Shown piece by piece: positions 60,023 to 64,000 of a stretch of 64,000 nucleotides of DNA; position 1 is the first letter of the stretch; each line of letters opens with the position of its first letter. The stretch comes from Zea mays. Taxonomy: Eukaryota > Streptophyta > Magnoliopsida > Poales > Poaceae. The stretch is taken from contig NC_050096.1 in assembly GCF_902167145.1 (NCBI RefSeq), positions 199,036,566 to 199,100,565 of the forward strand, in the 5' to 3' direction. The notes beneath the pieces were generated by a model. The model saw nothing but the letters and a program-made list of their open reading frames with translations, ran no database searches and was not told the DNA's origin. The translations under genes and the position numbers were made by a program.

Positions 60023-61328
60023 TGGTGTAAGACCATTTGGAGTATCGCTGTTGATTGCTGGGTATGATGACAATGGCCCACAGTTGTATCAGGTATACTG
60101 AAGAAGTTACAAGATAGAAACCTCAAACCTGATTATCAACCTTTCAAAAAAAGGAAACCTGTTTATTGTCTCACAGGGATCATCACAAGTAGTACTTATA
60201 AAGTGAAAAATGTGCACATATGTGTTAACAATCACCATGATATTGTAGGATGTACCTTCGTAAACTCAAGAGTCAAGACAACTGACATTGTTGGCTATTT
60301 CTTCAGGTTGATCCCTCAGGATCATACTTCTCCTGGAAGGCATCAGCCATGGGAAAAAATGTGTCAAATGCAAAGACATTTCTTGGAAAGAGGTACATAA
60401 TCTCATGGTAGTAATGTTGTGCACTTGCACTATATACAGATACACTGTTGTGAGTTGTGACATAGTACCGCTGATAATTTTCTTCTATCATTGATAATTT
60501 TCTTCCATCATTGATTGTAAATAAATTCCAGTTGATTCTATGTACCTCATCATTGATTAATATAAGAGGCATGTGTGCCTAGGGATGGTAATGGATTATG
60601 ATCAAGTGTTTATTCACAATAAATTGTGGCCCTTAATAAATTTTAGTACAAAAATGAATAGGAATAGAGACCGAATCCTAATCCGATTCGATCCTTAAAT
60701 TTTATAGTGTAAGATTTAGAGCCCATTACCACCCCCTGTGTGCCATAACAGATCATCCTTTCCTTCTGATTTCACATCTTATCTTTATAATATGTTTTCA
60801 TTGTAGATACACAGAGGATATAGAGCTTGATGATGCCATCCACACTGCAATTTTGACTTTGAAAGAAGGGTATTGCAACCCACTTGTAGTTGCTTAGTTT
60901 AAAACATCCTAAATAGTTACTAATTGGTTCTGCATCTTGGACTTGCAGATATGAGGGGCAAATTTCCTCCAACAACATTGAAATCGGAATTATTCGAGCT
61001 GACCGTGAGTTCAAGTAAGTTACACAGACTCAATTATTACTGCCACCTTTATATGATCCATGTTCCTCTTGCCTCATCAAATGATCAAATCACTGCATCA
61101 CTCATTGCTCCCATTCTGTTCTTTAGGGTTTGGTAACAACTTGTGCTCCTCTAGCTGTAGGGGAAATGAATCTGTTTACTATGTTTTTGTTGTTGGAAAT
61201 CTAAGGCTATTTGATATTACAAACTCCTTGCTACTTCAAATGGTTTGGTGAGAACTAACAGTTTCCATACAAATAACAGAGTTCTAAGCCCATCAGAGAT
61301 CAAGGATTTCTTGGAAGAGGTGGAGTAA
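60023..61328 (+). pseudogene. 3' half of a 20S proteasome subunit alpha-2 (PAB-type) gene
   Basis: Five exons with intact GT-AG borders and phases: 60023-60092 ([18 protein letters not shown]), 60307-60392 ([20 protein letters not shown]), 60807-60869 (YTEDIELDDAIHTAILTL), 60949-61014 (YEGQISSNNIEIGIIRADRE) and 61280-61328 (VLSPSEIKDFLEEVE, stop). They match the C-terminal half of plant proteasome alpha-2. A Gly replaces the usual acidic residue before KR in the second exon. The N-terminal exons, with the gate region, are absent upstream; RepHel lies there in the same orientation. Most likely a captured fragment, although a gene truncated in place is not excluded. A hAT MITE sits in the second intron. 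Confidence 0.85.
60580..60736. mobile_element. hAT MITE, 157 bp, in an intron of the proteasome fragment
   Basis: Left end TAGGGATGGTAATGG, right end CCATTACCACCCCC. An 8-bp target duplication TGTGTGCC lies at 60572-60579 and 60737-60744. It inserted after the fragment's intron existed. Confidence 0.85.
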
Positions 61329-61400
61329 GTTGTCTGTTGATGATTTACTGTTTCAAACAAGAATAGCAGCATCACTTATGAGCAGCCAGCCTGAAGCTTG

Positions 61401-61488
61401 TCTTGGTTTTTTCACTCTGTAAACTGATTTGCTCCAGCGACATGTCTTGGTTTTATCACTCTGTAAACTGATTTGCTCCAACGACATG
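61401..61488 (+). repeat. 44-bp tandem duplication
   Basis: TCTTGGTTTT begins copies at 61401 and 61445. Both continue TCACTCTGTAAACTGATTTG with minor changes. Confidence 0.9.
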
Positions 61489-61860
61489 TGATGTTTACAT
61501 TTGAAACCCTCCTGAACGCATACTGTAAACAAATGAGATACGTAAGATGGATGTTGTATTTGACAGTCTCTGCAGTTTGTTTATGTGATTCACGTTCTTG
61601 TGTGCTGTATCGATACCCAGGTGTTTGTTGTGTTCACATTGCAGATTTGCTGTAGTGCATGGATTTCGTGGCTGTAAGAAATCAAGTTCGCTATCCTACT
61701 GATGCGCTTTTGGCGTGTGATAAGTTGTTTCAACCTGATGCGCCTGTGCAAGAGGCCATGAGAAGCGATATGGCTTGGATCAATAGAGCGTGTCCCAAAT
61801 TCAGTACTTGTGCGAGAACAAGAGATCAATATAATATTGTTGGCAACGTGTTAAGTGCAA
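61489..61860. other. No supported gene; possible fragment
   Basis: The frame at 61659-61886 (starting MDFVAVRNQVRYPTDALLAC) is open and has coding-like composition but no recognised family. It may be another captured piece. Confidence 0.3.
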
Positions 61861-62063
61861 ATCAAGTTTTCGTGCAAACCAACTAACATAAGTCACAAAA
61901 AATTATTAAATTATAACTAACAAAAGTCACAAAAAATATTAAATTATAGATGTACTTTAAAATCAATTTTTCGTGCAAACCAATTAACAAAAGCCACAAA
62001 AAAATATTAAATTATAACTAACAAAAGTCCCAAAAAAGCATTAAATTATAGATGTACTTCAAA
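61861..62063 (+). repeat. 100-bp tandem duplication
   Basis: TCGTGCAAACCAA(C/T)TAACA recurs at 61871 and 61971. Each copy itself contains two shorter A(C)TAACA(A/T)AAGTC(A/C)CAAAAAA units. Confidence 0.88.
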
Positions 62064-62180
62064 TTCATCATATGATAAGAGATAAAAGAAGAGAAAACTG
62101 TAAGAGATAATTTCACTTTTTTATCTCAGAATTTTCTTTTTTATCTTTTAATATATGATGTGTTTGAACTTCAAATTTTA

Positions 62181-62577
62181 CTAGGTAGGTGCCCGTGCGA
62201 TGCCACGGAATATAAATTGCGAACCTCCAATGGACTTCATTTGTGACAAGTGATGCCCAAGAAAATGGGGGTAAACTGACACAGCTATCACTTGCATTAC
62301 TTGCCCTATGCGTGGAAGAATCTGACACAGCTATCACCCATGAAGAAATCCGATTAACTTGTGGAAGCGGACTTCATTTGAGACAAGACAACAATACCAG
62401 TGTTGAGCTTGCCACTCGGCCATGGCACACACGAGAACACGGGATGCTCAAGTAAGAACTGAACATAATGCACTAATACAAAAAGCTGGCTTGCGTTCGA
62501 TTCCTTGCTTCACAGGAAGCATATCTGATATACAAATCGAGATTTATGTTCCGTGGCATCGCACGGGCACCTACCTA
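62181..62577. mobile_element. 397-bp unit with inverted Helitron-like 3' hairpin ends
   Basis: The left edge reads CTAGGTAGGTGCCCGTGCG...CCACGGAA. The right edge is its inverse, TTCCGTGGCATCGCACGGGC followed by ACCTACCTA. Each has a CCGTG/CACGG hairpin about 10 nt before the end. The minus-strand end is canonical (CTAG then T); the plus-strand end reads CTATT. The plus-strand copy is the best candidate 3' end for an element carrying RepHel. No matching target duplication was found. Confidence 0.5.
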
Positions 62578-62943
62578 TTATTGATTAGCCTCTAAAGCTT
62601 TATGGTTGAGCTTGCAACAGTTCTGATGATTTCTTGATTCATTCGCGTGGAGTGCTTCGTGCTGTCCTCCTTGACTAGGCAACTGGATTTTGTGCCTTTT
62701 ATCTTCGTATGTATGGGGATCATGGAGCCTAGAAAGAATATGTGCATTGATCTGTAGACGCCTCATGTCAACATTTCAGTCTGTACCATGATGCGAGTTG
62801 ATCTGTGTCATAATGTTGTCAGATCTATTGTCTATATCTTCGTTTATTGTACATAGCCATTTGTATCGATAGTGCAAAGTGAGGCGAAACATTATGCCAT
62901 TCGAGGACAACTCCGACTCGGCTTGGCTTCGTCAGGCGAGCTC
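62578..62943. other. Intergenic sequence, no gene seen
   Basis: Mixed composition without a supportable frame. It lies between the Helitron-like unit and a hAT-like repeat. Confidence 0.3.
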
Positions 62944-63476
62944 AGGATGGCTATGGGTACCCGCTACCTTAAATTTGGTGGGTTTTTACTCTATTAGGAT
63001 ATAAGTTTAGTCAATTTCTCTACCCATGAGTTTGTTAATGAGTTAAATAAAAACTCAACGAGTACGTGAGCATGAGTTTATTCTTCCACTACCCATACCC
63101 GCAAACCCATGAGTTTTTAAAACCCGCCTTAAAATCAACATTCCTTATAAATATGTCTCATAATATTATTAATTAAATATATTTTAATTGAAATAAACTT
63201 CATGTAACAAATCTTAGTCTAAAATTAGTTATCACTTGTTCCTTTTATGCTAGCTTATTAATAAATTGATTGTTATTTACATGATGAATTATTTTTTATG
63301 TTGATGTTAGTGGGTATGGGAAACCCGTTGGTTACCTGAAACCCGCATGTGTATGAGTTTGTGTAAAATTTTATACCCGTCATGAGTATGAGTTTTTTAG
63401 CGAACATATTTTTTCTTTTGCGGGTATAGATTTGAGCAAGTAATATCCAGCAAATTTTTAACCATTGCCATCTCTA
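62944..63476. mobile_element. hAT-like non-autonomous element upstream of the RRP43-like gene
   Basis: The left end AGGATGGCTATGGGT and right end ACCATTGCCATCTCTA resemble the other GGATGGCAA hAT ends in this window. Both arms have GGGTATGGG/ACCCGC words. No clear 8-bp duplication was found, so the left end may be degraded. Confidence 0.55.
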
Positions 63477-63679
63477 CTCAGTCCCAGTTTTATATCCTGT
63501 TATAAAAATTTGGGAACTGAAGTACCTGACACAGTGACACTTCTCTTCAACTGAGCGGCGGATTGAACAGGTCTACAGGCGCGCTCCCGCACGCCCCGCG
63601 AAGGCTTTTCTCGACAAGCTTCAGCAGCGGCGCAGTCGACCAGCCGACCACCAGGCACCAGCCCACCGCCAAACGTAGG

Positions 63680-64000
63680 ATGGCGGCGGAGACTAAACCG
63701 GCTGCGGCCAGCGGGGTTGCCGGCGAGATGGAGGTGGAGGCGTACCGCCGCCTTTTCCCGGTGGCCTTCCTTGAGCGCCACCTCGGCGAGTCCGTCCGCA
63801 TCGATGCCCGCCGCCTCAGAGAGGCCCGCCCCACCACCGTCGCCCTCGGCGCCGTCTCCTCCGCGCATGGTTCCGCTCTCGCCCGCCTTGGCGACACCGT
63901 AATACTACCCCCTTCCTCCCCCCTCTCTCCTATGCTTCCCGTCTTGCTTGTCTCGTGCTCTTCAACTGTTCGACGAATTGTCTCTGCAGGCCATGCTCGC
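63680..64000 (+). CDS. Exosome complex component RRP43-like, 5' end (partial)
   Basis: Subunit of the RNA exosome core ring (RNase PH-like fold), which processes and degrades RNA in nucleus and cytosol. Exon 1 is 63680-63898 (73 codons); exon 2 starts at 63990 and runs off the window. The N-terminus has GEMEVEAYRRLFPVAFLERH, then IDARRLREARPTTVALGAVS and HGSALARLGDT, joined in phase 0 to AMLA. These match plant RRP43/EXOSC8 N-termini. The ATG sits in a purine-rich context after a GC-rich leader. A hAT-like element ends about 200 bp upstream. Confidence 0.88.
   Translation, partial: MAAETKPAAASGVAGEMEVEAYRRLFPVAFLERHLGESVRIDARRLREARPTTVALGAVSSAHGSALARLGDTVILPPSSPLSPMLPVLLVSCSSTVRRIVSAGHAR

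Overview
This window is nuclear DNA of a grass, most probably maize (Zea mays). Introns follow GT-AG rules, some exons show a steep grass-type rise in GC, and about two thirds of the sequence is transposable elements. These include palindrome-rich Opie/Ji-type Sireviruses (Ty1/copia), hAT, PIF/Harbinger and CACTA elements, and Helitron sequence.

Layout. 1-129 is the 3' end of an unidentified gene. 130-8336 is intergenic, with a MITE, a Helitron-like 3' end, a solo LTR with a perfect target duplication and a hAT MITE. 8340-10781 is a PIF/Harbinger-type element carrying exons of a BIG BROTHER-RELATED-like RING E3 ligase gene, cut off at the RING. 10914-31970 is a three-level nest: a 1.1-kb hAT element holds a 20-kb Sirevirus (11874-31828), which holds a second Sirevirus (13221-24175). 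The inner one has three LTRs and a duplicated partial gag. 31979-36090 has a Tourist MITE, a LINE remnant between unusually long direct repeats and a CACTA element.

36094-45862 is a compact gene island. An ACR-type four-ACT-domain protein gene (+) converges on a ribosomal protein eL8/RPL7A gene (-). RPL7A lies head-to-head with a USE1-type SNARE gene (+). All three reconstruct as spliced frames of 453, 257 and 243 aa.

46100-62580 is Helitron territory. A spliced and apparently intact RepHel (Rep/Helitron transposase) gene of 1855 codons including the stop lies at 51635-57798. Every one of its introns is phase 1. Downstream, in the same orientation, are the last five exons of a 20S proteasome alpha-2 gene. 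Helitron-like hairpins occur in inverted pairs on both flanks, so the exact termini are unresolved. At the right edge the first exon of an exosome RRP43-like gene starts (63680).

How the parts relate: the host genes are ordinary housekeeping or regulatory genes. The striking content is mobile DNA in several superfamilies, two of which carry pieces of ubiquitin-proteasome genes (an E3 ligase and a proteasome alpha subunit). All calls come from reading the sequence; no database search was run.
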